A DNA stretch of 64,000 nucleotides from contig NC_083674.1 in assembly GCF_030384665.1 (NCBI RefSeq), forward strand, positions 1,054,001-1,118,000, written 5' to 3'. Shown one piece after another: positions 48,107 through 57,552 of the stretch (the first letter of the stretch is position 1; each line of letters begins with the position of its first letter). Below the pieces are notes generated by a model. That model saw only the letters and a program-made list of their open reading frames with translations. It did not search any database and was not told the origin of the DNA. This DNA comes from Lodderomyces elongisporus (taxonomy: Eukaryota > Ascomycota > Pichiomycetes > Serinales > Debaryomycetaceae). A program made the position numbers and the translations under genes.

Positions 48107-48593
48107 TATATAAAGAATGAAATAAAAGAACAACCGAGAAACTAATTTTAACCTTGTCATTTTCTTTTGTTTGTGCCTGCCTTGTAAAATTGAAGCTTTA
48201 AGGCATTTATTTATTTATTTATTAATTTATTTTTTTCCCCCTTTCTTTCCTTCTTTTCTCTTATTGTTCCGTCGCATGATTCCGTACTAACCTCCCCCAC
48301 CCCCTTTTCAATTTGCGTGCTTCTTATAAATATAGCTTTGAGACACCCGCCACCTCCACATTCACGGCCATCTAGGCTTGATGAGTTTCTAACCATAAAA
48401 CACATCAACTATAACTATAAATAATACATACATTTATACATATATTCAATTGTCTTATTAAATGTTCTAAAACACATTGAGTGATTATTTTTACTAATAT
48501 ACGCATCACTCACGAGTATTTCTCAGCTTTGGAAATTTGTCAGATAGGAAGTAAAGAAGGAAGTTGAGAACAAAACAAAAAAAAAAAAAAAGA
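48107..48593. other. Intergenic region RIF1 / IKS1
   Basis: AT-rich with an ATTT repeat (48205-48232) and a C-rich patch (48290-48305). The 15-A run at about 48576-48591 abuts the IKS1 ATG. No gene was seen. Confidence 0.6.
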
Positions 48594-51395
48594 ATGTCGA
48601 TTGTTCCATACAATTCGAATGGCAGCGTTCTCTACCATAACCCAGGTGAAGGAGTTTTAGTTCTCTACAATTCACTGGAAAACTCCATACAGTTGTTAAA
48701 CACGTCTCAACTTGAAATTGGTCAAAGCCGAATCAGCCTGACAAGAGGGTTTACCAATTTAACTCAGCCTCTCGAGACTTCTAGATTCAATGAATCTTCT
48801 ACGTACCTGGGGACTGAGAGAAGAAGGATAGAGTGTCCCAATTGTGGATTCAGATGGAGTGAATACGAAAAGAAAGGGCCACAAAGAGGACATAGGAAGA
48901 GCAACGATAATGGATCTACTAATATACATCCACTATTTGATCGTGCACTTGATGGGTCAAGTGTGGGTGTAGGTGGAGATGCCGAAAGCAAAGTGAGAAC
49001 AAGCGCACAGGCCAGAACAGGAGTAAGCTCGAGACACAGGACAAGATCAGGGAGGCAAGTTGGAGAAGGGGTAAGGCTGGGAGCAGTATTAGAGCCGATA
49101 CCAGGCGCAGATGTAGGTGCAGATGTAGGTCCAGCTGCAAAAACAGAAACAGGATTAAACAATGCTCTACCCACTACCTTTATGCATCAGGATTACTTTA
49201 AACTTTTAGCATTATTACCGCATTCCAAGGGTGCTTTTTCTTCCTCCCCATCACCATCATCCTCCACCTCCGCCTCCTCTTCTTCTTCATCATCACCACC
49301 ACAACCACAATCACCACCTGCATCTGCATCTGCATCTAGATATTTTTCTTCTGCACCACGAAATAATCCACTAAATGAGCACTCTCAGGAAATACCAGAG
49401 GGCGTGTTCAACCAAGGTTATTTCAACCGTTTCTTTAAAAAAGTACCACCGTTTGTTCTTGGTTCGGGTGCACATGCTCAAGTTTATAAAGTAGAACATG
49501 TCTTACACAATATTGTACTAGGCACCTACGCCATCAAGCGAATAAGCGTAGGTGATAAATATGAATACCTAGAACAAGTTCTTAATGAAGTCCTTATACT
49601 TTACGAGCTATCTTCAATGGGAGCGAACGAAAATAATTTGATTCGCTATAACCATGTTTGGTTGGAAATGGGAGAGCTTGAGGACCTGTCTAGCTTTTTC
49701 CTTCCTTCAAATGGCTACAAATCTAAATCATCACGTGTGCCCTATATGTACTTGCTACAGCAATATTGCGATGGTGGTCATCTTGAAGAATTGATTGCTA
49801 AAAACTTTGCCACAGAGAAGTTTTTGAGCTATAGCGAGAGGGTTCTACTCGAGAAGGAAAAGAGGCGAATGAAAAAGTTGGGTATTGAACCAATTACAAA
49901 GAAAACATGGTTGAGCAATTTTGAAATATGGAAGTTTTTCAACGATGTGACAACTGGAGTATCGTACTTGCACAAACATGGTATCCTTCACCGTGACCTT
50001 AAGCCTTCTAATTGTTTGATGGATGTCAAGTATCAAAGTGAGATTACATTTCCAGACCAGTTTGATAGCGTGGAAGAATTTGAAGAACGAGTGTTTGATC
50101 TTCCAAAAGTTTTGGTTTCCGATTTTGGAGAAGGAAAATTTCTAGATAAACATAAAAGTGTTGGGAAACAAAATAAGTCAAAAAGGCAAGGAAATACTGG
50201 AACTTTGGAGTATACTGCTCCGGAGTTGTGGTTACACTCAGATGCTATTGGAAGTGATTCCGAGAGAGGTTATATTTATGATTTTACTTTTGAAAGTGAT
50301 GTGTACTCCTTGGGACTAATATTGTGTTTTTTATGCATTGGCGAGTTACCGTTCTCAGAACAGGTTAAAAACGAGACTGATCCTGAGAATGCTCGTGATA
50401 TAATTTCTGCTTGGTACAAGGAGTTAACACTGTCTTCTTTCAATGAATGGTTTGACTCCAACGTGATTGCGATTCGAGGCTCCCTAGACGAAGTTATGAT
50501 GCAATTTCGAGATTTATGCTTTGAAATGATAAAGTGTAGATATAAAGACAAAGATTTTACTCAGAACCAAAACCAAAACCAGAGTGAAAGTCAAAGGCAA
50601 GATCAAGATCAACTTGATCGAAGGTATGAGGCAAAAGATGTATTGCTAATCATGAATGACATTAAGCGGAACTTTTTTATAAAATCAAAAGCATCTTTAC
50701 CAAAAGGAAAAACAACAGCTCCTATTTCAGTTCCTATTTCAACACCAACTCCAGCTCAAACATCAACAGCATCAACTCCCATCAGCACTACTATGACCAC
50801 AAGTTACAAAGACTGTGGACAAAAAGTGTCAAATCCCAACCAACTGTCGGGAAATGCTAGTTCTACTATTCAGCTATTCGAGGAAAAATATCGTTTAGAT
50901 CATAGCTCCAGCACAATTTTAAACGAAGTAGAAGACGGTGAGGGCGAAGAAGACGATAATGAATCAATAGGTAGTGACATTTTAGATGGTCACCTTAATC
51001 TTACTGAAGAAGAAGATTACCCAATAAATAAAACAGATGACAATTTTGACCGAGGTCGCGATCACGATCACGATCACGATCACGATCACGATTACTATCT
51101 CTATCGCGATCAATACTTGATATCAAATGGGAAAAAACAGGCGCATGGTATTATCGGAATCAAAACATTACCAATATACTGCTTTGAACTATTGGTTCTC
51201 GAATTCTTGTCTGTATACCGGCCTCGTCTCTCACAAGTCATCTTGAGGGCCGCAATTTACGCAGCTATTGGCATCGATTTGGCAATGGAAGAGTTGAGAT
51301 TTGTAAAGACCACATTCTTTATTTCCATTACAGTTTGTTTATCCATTTTGTTGGGTTACGCTATTGGTGATAAAATAAACGAGATGTCGATTTAG
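48594..51395 (+). CDS. IKS1: Protein kinase Iks1
   Basis: Fungal Ser/Thr kinase of poorly known role. The frame opens at a TTG; the ATG at 48594 gives MSIVPYNSNGS, as in Iks1, and 933 residues. A CPNCGFRWSEYE segment (about residues 80-92) is an Iks1 hallmark and may bind zinc with other ligands. A long Ser/Pro/Ala-rich linker follows. The kinase domain has the Gly loop (GSGAHAQVYKV), YAIKRIS with Lys at about 315, HRDLKPSN with the catalytic Asp at about 468, DFG at about 510-512, and a GTLEYTAPE activation-loop end. An acidic region and an Asp-His repeat (DNA 51060-51092) come next. The tail FFISITVCLSILLGYAIG is a likely membrane anchor. All catalytic residues I looked for are present. Confidence 0.91.
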   Translation: MSIVPYNSNGSVLYHNPGEGVLVLYNSLENSIQLLNTSQLEIGQSRISLTRGFTNLTQPLETSRFNESSTYLGTERRRIECPNCGFRWSEYEKKGPQRGHRKSNDNGSTNIHPLFDRALDGSSVGVGGDAESKVRTSAQARTGVSSRHRTRSGRQVGEGVRLGAVLEPIPGADVGADVGPAAKTETGLNNALPTTFMHQDYFKLLALLPHSKGAFSSSPSPSSSTSASSSSSSSPPQPQSPPASASASRYFSSAPRNNPLNEHSQEIPEGVFNQGYFNRFFKKVPPFVLGSGAHAQVYKVEHVLHNIVLGTYAIKRISVGDKYEYLEQVLNEVLILYELSSMGANENNLIRYNHVWLEMGELEDLSSFFLPSNGYKSKSSRVPYMYLLQQYCDGGHLEELIAKNFATEKFLSYSERVLLEKEKRRMKKLGIEPITKKTWLSNFEIWKFFNDVTTGVSYLHKHGILHRDLKPSNCLMDVKYQSEITFPDQFDSVEEFEERVFDLPKVLVSDFGEGKFLDKHKSVGKQNKSKRQGNTGTLEYTAPELWLHSDAIGSDSERGYIYDFTFESDVYSLGLILCFLCIGELPFSEQVKNETDPENARDIISAWYKELTLSSFNEWFDSNVIAIRGSLDEVMMQFRDLCFEMIKCRYKDKDFTQNQNQNQSESQRQDQDQLDRRYEAKDVLLIMNDIKRNFFIKSKASLPKGKTTAPISVPISTPTPAQTSTASTPISTTMTTSYKDCGQKVSNPNQLSGNASSTIQLFEEKYRLDHSSSTILNEVEDGEGEEDDNESIGSDILDGHLNLTEEEDYPINKTDDNFDRGRDHDHDHDHDHDYYLYRDQYLISNGKKQAHGIIGIKTLPIYCFELLVLEFLSVYRPRLSQVILRAAIYAAIGIDLAMEELRFVKTTFFISITVCLSILLGYAIGDKINEMSI

Positions 51396-51843
51396 AGAAT
51401 AAAACCATTTTTTGATTTCAATCTTTTTCTTTCATTCTTTTTTCTGTTCTGTTTTTGGGGAAGAACCACATCTGTTCCCATATCTCCATTCTTTTAAAAT
51501 TAGTTCTTTAGAGTAGGTAAGAAGGCAATTTTTTTTTTTAATTTGCTTTGAAAAGTTCTTTATCTGTATATACAATTAACTTTCTAGTATTTATACATGC
51601 ATTCCATTTTCTATTCTTGATTTATGTTTCAGAATTTTGTTCAGTTTCTTTATTTTTATTTTTATTTTCATGTTTCTGTTCAATTTTAGGTTTAATTTTA
51701 TTTTTTATTTTTTATTTTTTTTTCTTTCTCTTCCTTTTTTGCAAACCGTTTTTTTTTTTGTAGACATGGAGTGCAAAAACTTTAAAAATTGATTCAGAAC
51801 ATTGTCTTCTTCCATATTCAACCTAACACATTGTAAGGTAAAA
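51396..51843. other. Intergenic region IKS1 / TRF4
   Basis: T-rich leader with TTTTATTTTT repeats. Open frames here are translations of T tracts. No gene was seen. Confidence 0.6.
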
Positions 51844-53838
51844 ATGGGCTCAAAGAGAAAACATACAAAGGATGGATCAATGCGTGATTCCTCAAAAAAG
51901 AAGAGACTGAGTACCGCACATGGTCCCCCAGTTGAGAAACGTCAACGCACGTCAAGTAACACCTACGAGTCGCTTTACGAAATTGACGGTGAGAGCTCAT
52001 CAGATTCAGAGCACATTTTTAATTACGATAAAGATACTAGTCCCGAAGATAAAAATGTAATCAATTTGATAGACAGTGATGAAGATGATAAAGAAGAAAA
52101 AGGAGGAGAAGAAGAAAAAGAAGAAGAAGAAGATGATGATGAAAATGGTAACAGTTCAGGTGAGAATCAAATTGAAATCGATGGTGATAAAGTTGAAGAT
52201 AAGGAAATATCACCTTCAGATCAAGAAAAATTAATAGAATCAACCTCAACTTCTTCAACAACTTCATCAACCTCATCAACAAATCTGCCAGAAGCCAATG
52301 ATCTTGCAAAGAATGACGACTTTATTGAATTCGGATTTCTGTCCTCAGATGAAGATGAAGACGAAGACAGAGATGATGGAAATGGAGGTATAAACTCAGT
52401 AGCAGAAGAAATAGATGACACCTCGAGACCAGAGGACCTACATACTAATTCGCAATATCCTTGGGTGAAAAACCACGATCATTCGCGCCAGAAAGAGATT
52501 GCAGATTGGCTTACAATGGAGATGAAGGATTTTGTGAATTACATATCGCCGTCGAGTGAAGAAATCGTGATTAGGAATAAAGTGGTAAACACTCTCAAGA
52601 CACAGATTGCACTCTTTTGGCCCGGAACAGAAGCACATGTTTTTGGATCGAGTGCGACTGATTTATACTTGCCAGGCTCTGATATTGATATGGTTGTTCT
52701 TTCTGATACAGGAGACTACGAGAACCGTTCAAGGTTGTACCAACTTTCCTCTTTCTTGAAGGCCAAGAAACTAGCCACCAACGTTGAAGTGATTGCAAGT
52801 GCCAAGGTCCCGATCATCAAATTTGTAGATCCAGATTCCAACATTCACGTGGATATATCGTTTGAAAGAAAAAATGGTCTCGATGCTGCTAGGCGAATAC
52901 GAAAATGGTTAGCCTCGACCCCAGGTCTAAGGGAGTTAGTATTGGTGGTAAAACAATTCTTACGGTCAAGAAAACTCAATAATGTTCATGTTGGAGGTCT
53001 AGGGGGATACGCCACCATTATCATATGTTTTCATTTTTTACGGCTGCATCCAAAACTCTCGACTGAATCTATGAGCTCACTAGATAATTTGGGAGTATTA
53101 TTGATTGAGTTTTTTGAGCTTTACGGAAGAAACTTTTCGTATGATAATTTGATAATCTCTTTAGACCCTAAAACCGAGGAGCCCAGATACTTACCCAAGG
53201 GAAGATATTCAGTCTTGAATACTGCGCGAAATACATTTGCTATTGTTGTACAGGACCCAGCAGATCCAAACAATAACATCACAAGATCATCTTACAATTT
53301 GCGGGATTTGAAGAAAGCTTTTGGAGGGGCTTACCAACTTCTTGTTGCCAAATGTTACGAATTACACGCAGCATCTTATAGAGCACGTTTGGGCCAACTG
53401 ATCCTTGGAGACATCATTAAATACAAAGGGAAAGAGCGACACTTTAGAGACGAGAGACATATGGTTGTTAACGAAGCATTGATTAGCCACGAGGAAGAAA
53501 CAACAAGCCTCGATGGGAAAAAAATTGTTACAAAAAGTAACGACGAATTTTATTTCTCTGACATGACGGATAGTGACGAAACTGAGGAATATAAACCACA
53601 ACTTTTAAAAGTCAAATCACATAAAACAATCAGCCCTACACCCGTGACAAATAAGGCAAAAGATACGAAAAAACTCGTCGAATCTTTCCTTGGGCTTGAG
53701 AAATCTGAAGATGAAAATGATGCAAACAACGATGATCTGGAGTATGACCCAGAAAAGCTGCTTCCACCAAAACCAAAAAGCAATCTCGATAAGGATGTTA
53801 AGAGAGACTATTGGAGACAGAAAGGATTGGAATTGTAA
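51844..53838 (+). CDS. TRF4: Non-canonical poly(A) polymerase of the TRAMP complex (Trf4/Trf5 type)
   Basis: Adds short A tails to nuclear RNAs, marking them for the exosome. The frame opens at a TTG; the ATG at 51844 gives MGSKRKHTKDG and 664 residues. After an acidic N-terminus the nucleotidyltransferase signature FGSSATDLYLPGSDIDMVVL appears. Its catalytic Asp residues lie at about 280 and 282, and a third at about 337 in HVDISFERKNG. The central and PAP-associated domains follow: LVLVVKQFLRSRKLN, GGLGGYATIIICFHFLR, NLGVLLIEFFELYGRNF and the nucleotide-binding loop DPADPNNNITRSSYN. The tail is charged and ends in KRDYWRQKGLEL. Candida-clade yeasts usually have one such gene; I cannot separate Trf4 from Trf5. 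Confidence 0.92.
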   Translation: MGSKRKHTKDGSMRDSSKKKRLSTAHGPPVEKRQRTSSNTYESLYEIDGESSSDSEHIFNYDKDTSPEDKNVINLIDSDEDDKEEKGGEEEKEEEEDDDENGNSSGENQIEIDGDKVEDKEISPSDQEKLIESTSTSSTTSSTSSTNLPEANDLAKNDDFIEFGFLSSDEDEDEDRDDGNGGINSVAEEIDDTSRPEDLHTNSQYPWVKNHDHSRQKEIADWLTMEMKDFVNYISPSSEEIVIRNKVVNTLKTQIALFWPGTEAHVFGSSATDLYLPGSDIDMVVLSDTGDYENRSRLYQLSSFLKAKKLATNVEVIASAKVPIIKFVDPDSNIHVDISFERKNGLDAARRIRKWLASTPGLRELVLVVKQFLRSRKLNNVHVGGLGGYATIIICFHFLRLHPKLSTESMSSLDNLGVLLIEFFELYGRNFSYDNLIISLDPKTEEPRYLPKGRYSVLNTARNTFAIVVQDPADPNNNITRSSYNLRDLKKAFGGAYQLLVAKCYELHAASYRARLGQLILGDIIKYKGKERHFRDERHMVVNEALISHEEETTSLDGKKIVTKSNDEFYFSDMTDSDETEEYKPQLLKVKSHKTISPTPVTNKAKDTKKLVESFLGLEKSEDENDANNDDLEYDPEKLLPPKPKSNLDKDVKRDYWRQKGLEL

Positions 53839-54141
53839 TAACAAAGCTGAATGAAACTTTATTTGATTTGTTTCTGCTCTCTCTCTCTTTCTCTCTTTTT
53901 CTCTTTCTCTCTTTTTCTCTTCTTCTTTCTTTCTTTTTTTCTCAAACTATTCACCGGTTTTGCAATCGCTAGTTTTTCGAAAATGGTGTATATATTGCTT
54001 TAGAAGGTTTATATAGAGCTCTCCGCGAAATTTATCGAATCATCAATAATGTATATTTGTTAGCACTAACAAAGTTGTCTCTTTATTTTCTGCTCTTCTG
54101 CTCTCCTGCTCTATCTTTCAAAAAACAAACATGTCAATTTA
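53839..54141. other. Convergent intergenic region TRF4 / Rab gene
   Basis: It contains a CT-rich tract (53879-53945) and no gene. Confidence 0.6.
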
Positions 54142-54798
54142 TTAGCAACAATTGCGCGTTGCTGTTCGTGCGCCAAGTCCCAAACCAACTCTGTCATTCT
54201 GAATCTTTAACTGCGTTTGATATTCAGAAATAAACGAATCATCGATGCCGTCCACTATACTTTCAAACAATTCAAGGATTCCCGTATTGGTTTTCGAACT
54301 GGTCTTTGTAATTTTGCCATCAATATTCTTATCTACGAGATACTCTTTAATGAACAAGTATTCATTTACGTCAGCATCACCGCCAAGATCAGATTTCGTT
54401 GCCACAAGCATGATCTGAATCTTGTCATCCGTAGATGAGTTGTTCAATTGCAATTGTTGAATCCAATATTTAGCTGTTTCAAAAGAAGCCTCTAAGTTTT
54501 TTAAATCAAAGCAAATCAATGCACATTTGGCGTTTCTATAGTACATTGGCGTTAAGGAACGATACCTTTCTTGACCCGCAGTATCCCATAGCTCAAGATT
54601 GAATTTTCTACTGGGATTATGTCGACTAGCAAAGATCTTGGTGGTGTATGCAGCACCAATTGTATTTAATGTTTGCTCCTCAAACTTGTTGGTAGTGAAT
54701 CTATGAACCAAGGATGTTTTGCCCACAGATGAATCTCCTAGGACAACAATCTTGTATGGCGGCGGTGGAAATGAATCATCAGACAAGGAAGAGGTCAT
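54142..54798 (-). CDS. Rab5-family small GTPase (Vps21/Ypt52/Ypt53-like)
   Basis: Endosomal traffic switch. The frame runs upstream to a GTG, but the leader there is Phe-rich translation; the ATG at 54798 (MTSSLSDDSF) gives 218 residues. G1 is GDSSVGKT (21-28). The Rab5-type switch I, NTIGAAY, is at 45-51. G3 is WDTAGQERYRSL (71-82), followed by MYYRNAKCALICFD. The C-terminus is RNCC, a geranylgeranylation signal. The G4 motif, normally NKxD, reads TKSD (134-137), with Thr replacing the guanine-contacting Asn; G5 is SSK rather than SAK. These changes may lower guanine specificity. TIGAA places it in the Rab5 group; which paralogue is uncertain, but the divergence suggests a Ypt52/Ypt53-like one rather than Vps21. 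Confidence 0.9.
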   Translation of the reverse strand: MTSSLSDDSFPPPPYKIVVLGDSSVGKTSLVHRFTTNKFEEQTLNTIGAAYTTKIFASRHNPSRKFNLELWDTAGQERYRSLTPMYYRNAKCALICFDLKNLEASFETAKYWIQQLQLNNSSTDDKIQIMLVATKSDLGGDADVNEYLFIKEYLVDKNIDGKITKTSSKTNTGILELFESIVDGIDDSFISEYQTQLKIQNDRVGLGLGARTATRNCC

Positions 54799-55401
54799 TA
54801 TCACAAGCTGGGAATGAGAATCAAAAATGCAAAACAAAAACCAAAAAAAAAAAAAAAATTTAAACAAGAAAGAAACAAAAATAAAGCAAACTAAGAAACT
54901 AAAAGATTGCAGAGGTGATATTGATACCACTAGCACCGATTAGTTTTTTCTTTTTATCTTTCTTTCTTTTTTTTTTTTTTTCTCTTCGATTCTCTTGATA
55001 TATAACATAGTTGGTTTTCAGGAAAGACAAAAATGAAAAAGCGGAGATGATAAGGAGAGAGAGAGAGAGAGAAAAAAAAAAAGCGCACACCAATTAACTA
55101 TAGAATACAGGGTATACCTAAATCTTGAGCTACAGTATTTTATTTTGTTCCTTTTTCTTATCTTTGGATTTGTTTCAAAATAATGCTTCCACATCAATTT
55201 AAAACATGTGATGACTGTTTTTGTTCTTGTATTTCTGATTGCAATTGTTTTTTTATTTAATTATTTATTTATCTATTTATTTATCTATTTATTCATTTCT
55301 ATATTCAATTTACCTTAATCCTCAACTTTGTAGACATGTCAAAGGAGAAACCAAATAAAAGCTTTTTTTCATTGCACGGAAACTTTCTTCTTTTTCTTTT
55401 T
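54799..55401. other. Rab gene promoter and 3' flank of the TRS65 candidate
   Basis: It contains A/T runs, a (GA) run at about 55055-55070 and an ATTT/ATCT repeat (55255-55300). No gene was seen. Confidence 0.6.
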
Positions 55402-57087
55402 TCATACAATAAATATCTCAATCAATTTGCCAAAATTAAGACCATCTCCAGTGATCGAGTCTGTGATTTTAAGGCCATCGAGATTAAATACTCCTTTGCG
55501 ACTGCAAATAAAACTCATCTCAGTTTCGTAAATAGATTGCGGATCCATAGGACCGATTCTTACATCATTGCTCAATAGTAAAACACCACTATCTTCATCA
55601 GCTCTGTCGGGGCCTCTTTGTTGAATATTGCGCGAGAAAGTCAGCAGTGAGGATATGTAGGAAGGGGAGGAGAAGGAGAAGGAGGAGGCCGATTTTGTTG
55701 AATCCATAGACAAGGACAAATTGAGCCGGAATTTGGAGTGGTTTATAGCTTGTATCTGCCATTTCAACGTTTTCCCAACCTTGCAATACAATTTGCCAAG
55801 AAATATCAATTTAAGGCCACTGAATGGCAGATTTCCATTACCTGTTAGGCTCACAGTCATTGAGGAATTCCTAGTATAGCTCAGTTTTGTTCGTCTAGCA
55901 AGCTGGTCCGGTGCAGTAATTCCATTGTTGTGTATATTTGTGTTCAATAACGAATTGCTAAAGCCTTTTGTTCTATAGACTAGATGCAGCAGCTGCGACT
56001 TTTGCCTCTGACCATTCAAGCCCAGCAAGTTTGGACTGGAATCTAGGGGATGGGTTGTATTGCTGGTGCGTAACCCATTACTTATCGGAGGAGCAACTAG
56101 ACTAAAATCCAAGTAAGGAGTCCAAAGTGTTTCGATTATGTTGCTGATAGGTTCAAGTTTATTCTCATCACCAACTCTTGCTAGTCGGTATTTGAGTAAG
56201 ATAACAACTGGTTTTTGCAAGGCTAATTGATTTGATGATGAGAAATCGTTCAAGGAGAACTTGTACACTACTCTTAGCAGATCGGTGATGTTCAAAAAAG
56301 AAGGCACTTTTTGACCCATTCGACTTACCACTCCAGCATCAAAAGATGCATCTAGTCCAAGAATTTCAAAACACAAACTGTTTTCTCTGCTCTTGTTTTT
56401 ATCGTTGTTGTCGTCTCTGGTACTGCTTTGCACAGAATCTATTAATTCATCAGATTTATTAGAACTTTCAATACTGATTGCAGACAACAAAATATCATTT
56501 CTTCCAGCAGGTTTAGTTGATTTCATATTAAGCGCTAGTGGCGTATATATAGGAATGGTAATTTTTGTTTCTGACTTTTCCACCACTTCAAGATTAAATG
56601 AACCTTGGCTATCATTCTGGCTTTCACCCAATTCTTGATCATGCAAAGACTCTACTAAGTGTTCTTGGGAAATTGGTTCATAATTCTTTGCAATTATTTC
56701 ACTAGAGTTTGATGAGTTTGTATTTTTGTCAACCAGTCGTTTTTGATATATGCATTTAAGTACAAGCTGTGGTTGTTCAATTCTTTTTCGAGGATACGTT
56801 ATTGGTAGTTCAAAATTCCACGTAATTGTATTTGGATTTCCCAGTTCAACTTGTTCATTTGTCCGTTGGAGGTTCATTTCAGCTATTAATTCTTCATCCT
56901 TCTCATCTGAAACGATGTATGCATATAAAGTTAGAATGCAATGCTGTGGAACATCATCCGTAATCGCATTGCCCGTCACATATCCAACCAAAATTTCATC
57001 AAAAAACGCAAACTGTCGAGTTTCTGATGTTTTATTACCGGCTTCATGATGCAAGGAAGGACTAGGTAGATGTATATCGATCTGCAT
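55402..57087 (-). CDS. TRS65: Probable TRAPPII subunit Trs65 (Kre11)
   Basis: Trs65 helps assemble the TRAPPII complex, the Golgi exchange factor for Ypt31/32. The 561-residue length equals the yeast protein (about 560). The N-terminus (EILVGYVTGN, CILTLYAYIVSDEKDEELIAEM) and the C-terminal half have the beta-sandwich pattern expected of this family. I base the call on the end, SLSMDSTKSASS...DVRIGPMDPQSIYETEMSF then RKGVFNLDGLKITDSITGD. There, a hydrophobic pattern and the phrase DVRIGP/GVFxLDxLKxxD resemble Trs65. No membrane segment or catalytic motif exists. Another trafficking adaptor with an Ig-like domain is the main alternative. The ATG is at 57087. Confidence 0.65.
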   Translation of the reverse strand: MQIDIHLPSPSLHHEAGNKTSETRQFAFFDEILVGYVTGNAITDDVPQHCILTLYAYIVSDEKDEELIAEMNLQRTNEQVELGNPNTITWNFELPITYPRKRIEQPQLVLKCIYQKRLVDKNTNSSNSSEIIAKNYEPISQEHLVESLHDQELGESQNDSQGSFNLEVVEKSETKITIPIYTPLALNMKSTKPAGRNDILLSAISIESSNKSDELIDSVQSSTRDDNNDKNKSRENSLCFEILGLDASFDAGVVSRMGQKVPSFLNITDLLRVVYKFSLNDFSSSNQLALQKPVVILLKYRLARVGDENKLEPISNIIETLWTPYLDFSLVAPPISNGLRTSNTTHPLDSSPNLLGLNGQRQKSQLLHLVYRTKGFSNSLLNTNIHNNGITAPDQLARRTKLSYTRNSSMTVSLTGNGNLPFSGLKLIFLGKLYCKVGKTLKWQIQAINHSKFRLNLSLSMDSTKSASSFSFSSPSYISSLLTFSRNIQQRGPDRADEDSGVLLLSNDVRIGPMDPQSIYETEMSFICSRKGVFNLDGLKITDSITGDGLNFGKLIEIFIV

Positions 57088-57552
57088 AGTAAAATATAGT
57101 TAGGGATAGTAGTCACTCTATTGACACCATAGTGCGGAAAGCTTTTTCTTTTGCCAAAGAACAAGAACAACAACAACAACAACAATAATAATAATAATAA
57201 TAATAACAATAATAATGACAACAACAAAAAAAATATTACAGAGAAAGATCCGCCTAGCTTTTAGTTCGCGACATCGTTTTTGGCGTGCCTGATTCTGCGC
57301 GGACCCAAAATTTTAGAAAGTCCTATTGGGTTCATTTTGCGTGTTGATTCTACAATTCATTATTAAACTTTGAAAATTAATGCAAAATGTCAGTGAGACA
57401 ACATGCTTATCGTTCTTTTTCTACATTTACCTATAAATATCTGTATCTGTATCTGTATCTGTATCTTTATCCGTATGCATATACACATACACATGTATAT
57501 GAAGATGCACATCTATTACTCTATAAAAGTCGTTTCTTTTTTTTTTCTTTAT
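57088..57552. other. Intergenic region TRS65 candidate / F-box gene
   Basis: It contains AAC/AAT trinucleotide repeats (57164-57225) and a CTGTAT repeat (57440-57470). A GC-richer patch at 57250-57305 (TAGTTCGCGAC, GCGCGGACC) may be promoter for the gene starting at 57087. No gene was seen. Confidence 0.55.

Noticed and set aside
54799..54936. Hydrophobic leader of the Rab protein
   Set aside because: It starts at GTG; Rab proteins have no signal sequence, and the ATG at 54798 fits the family.
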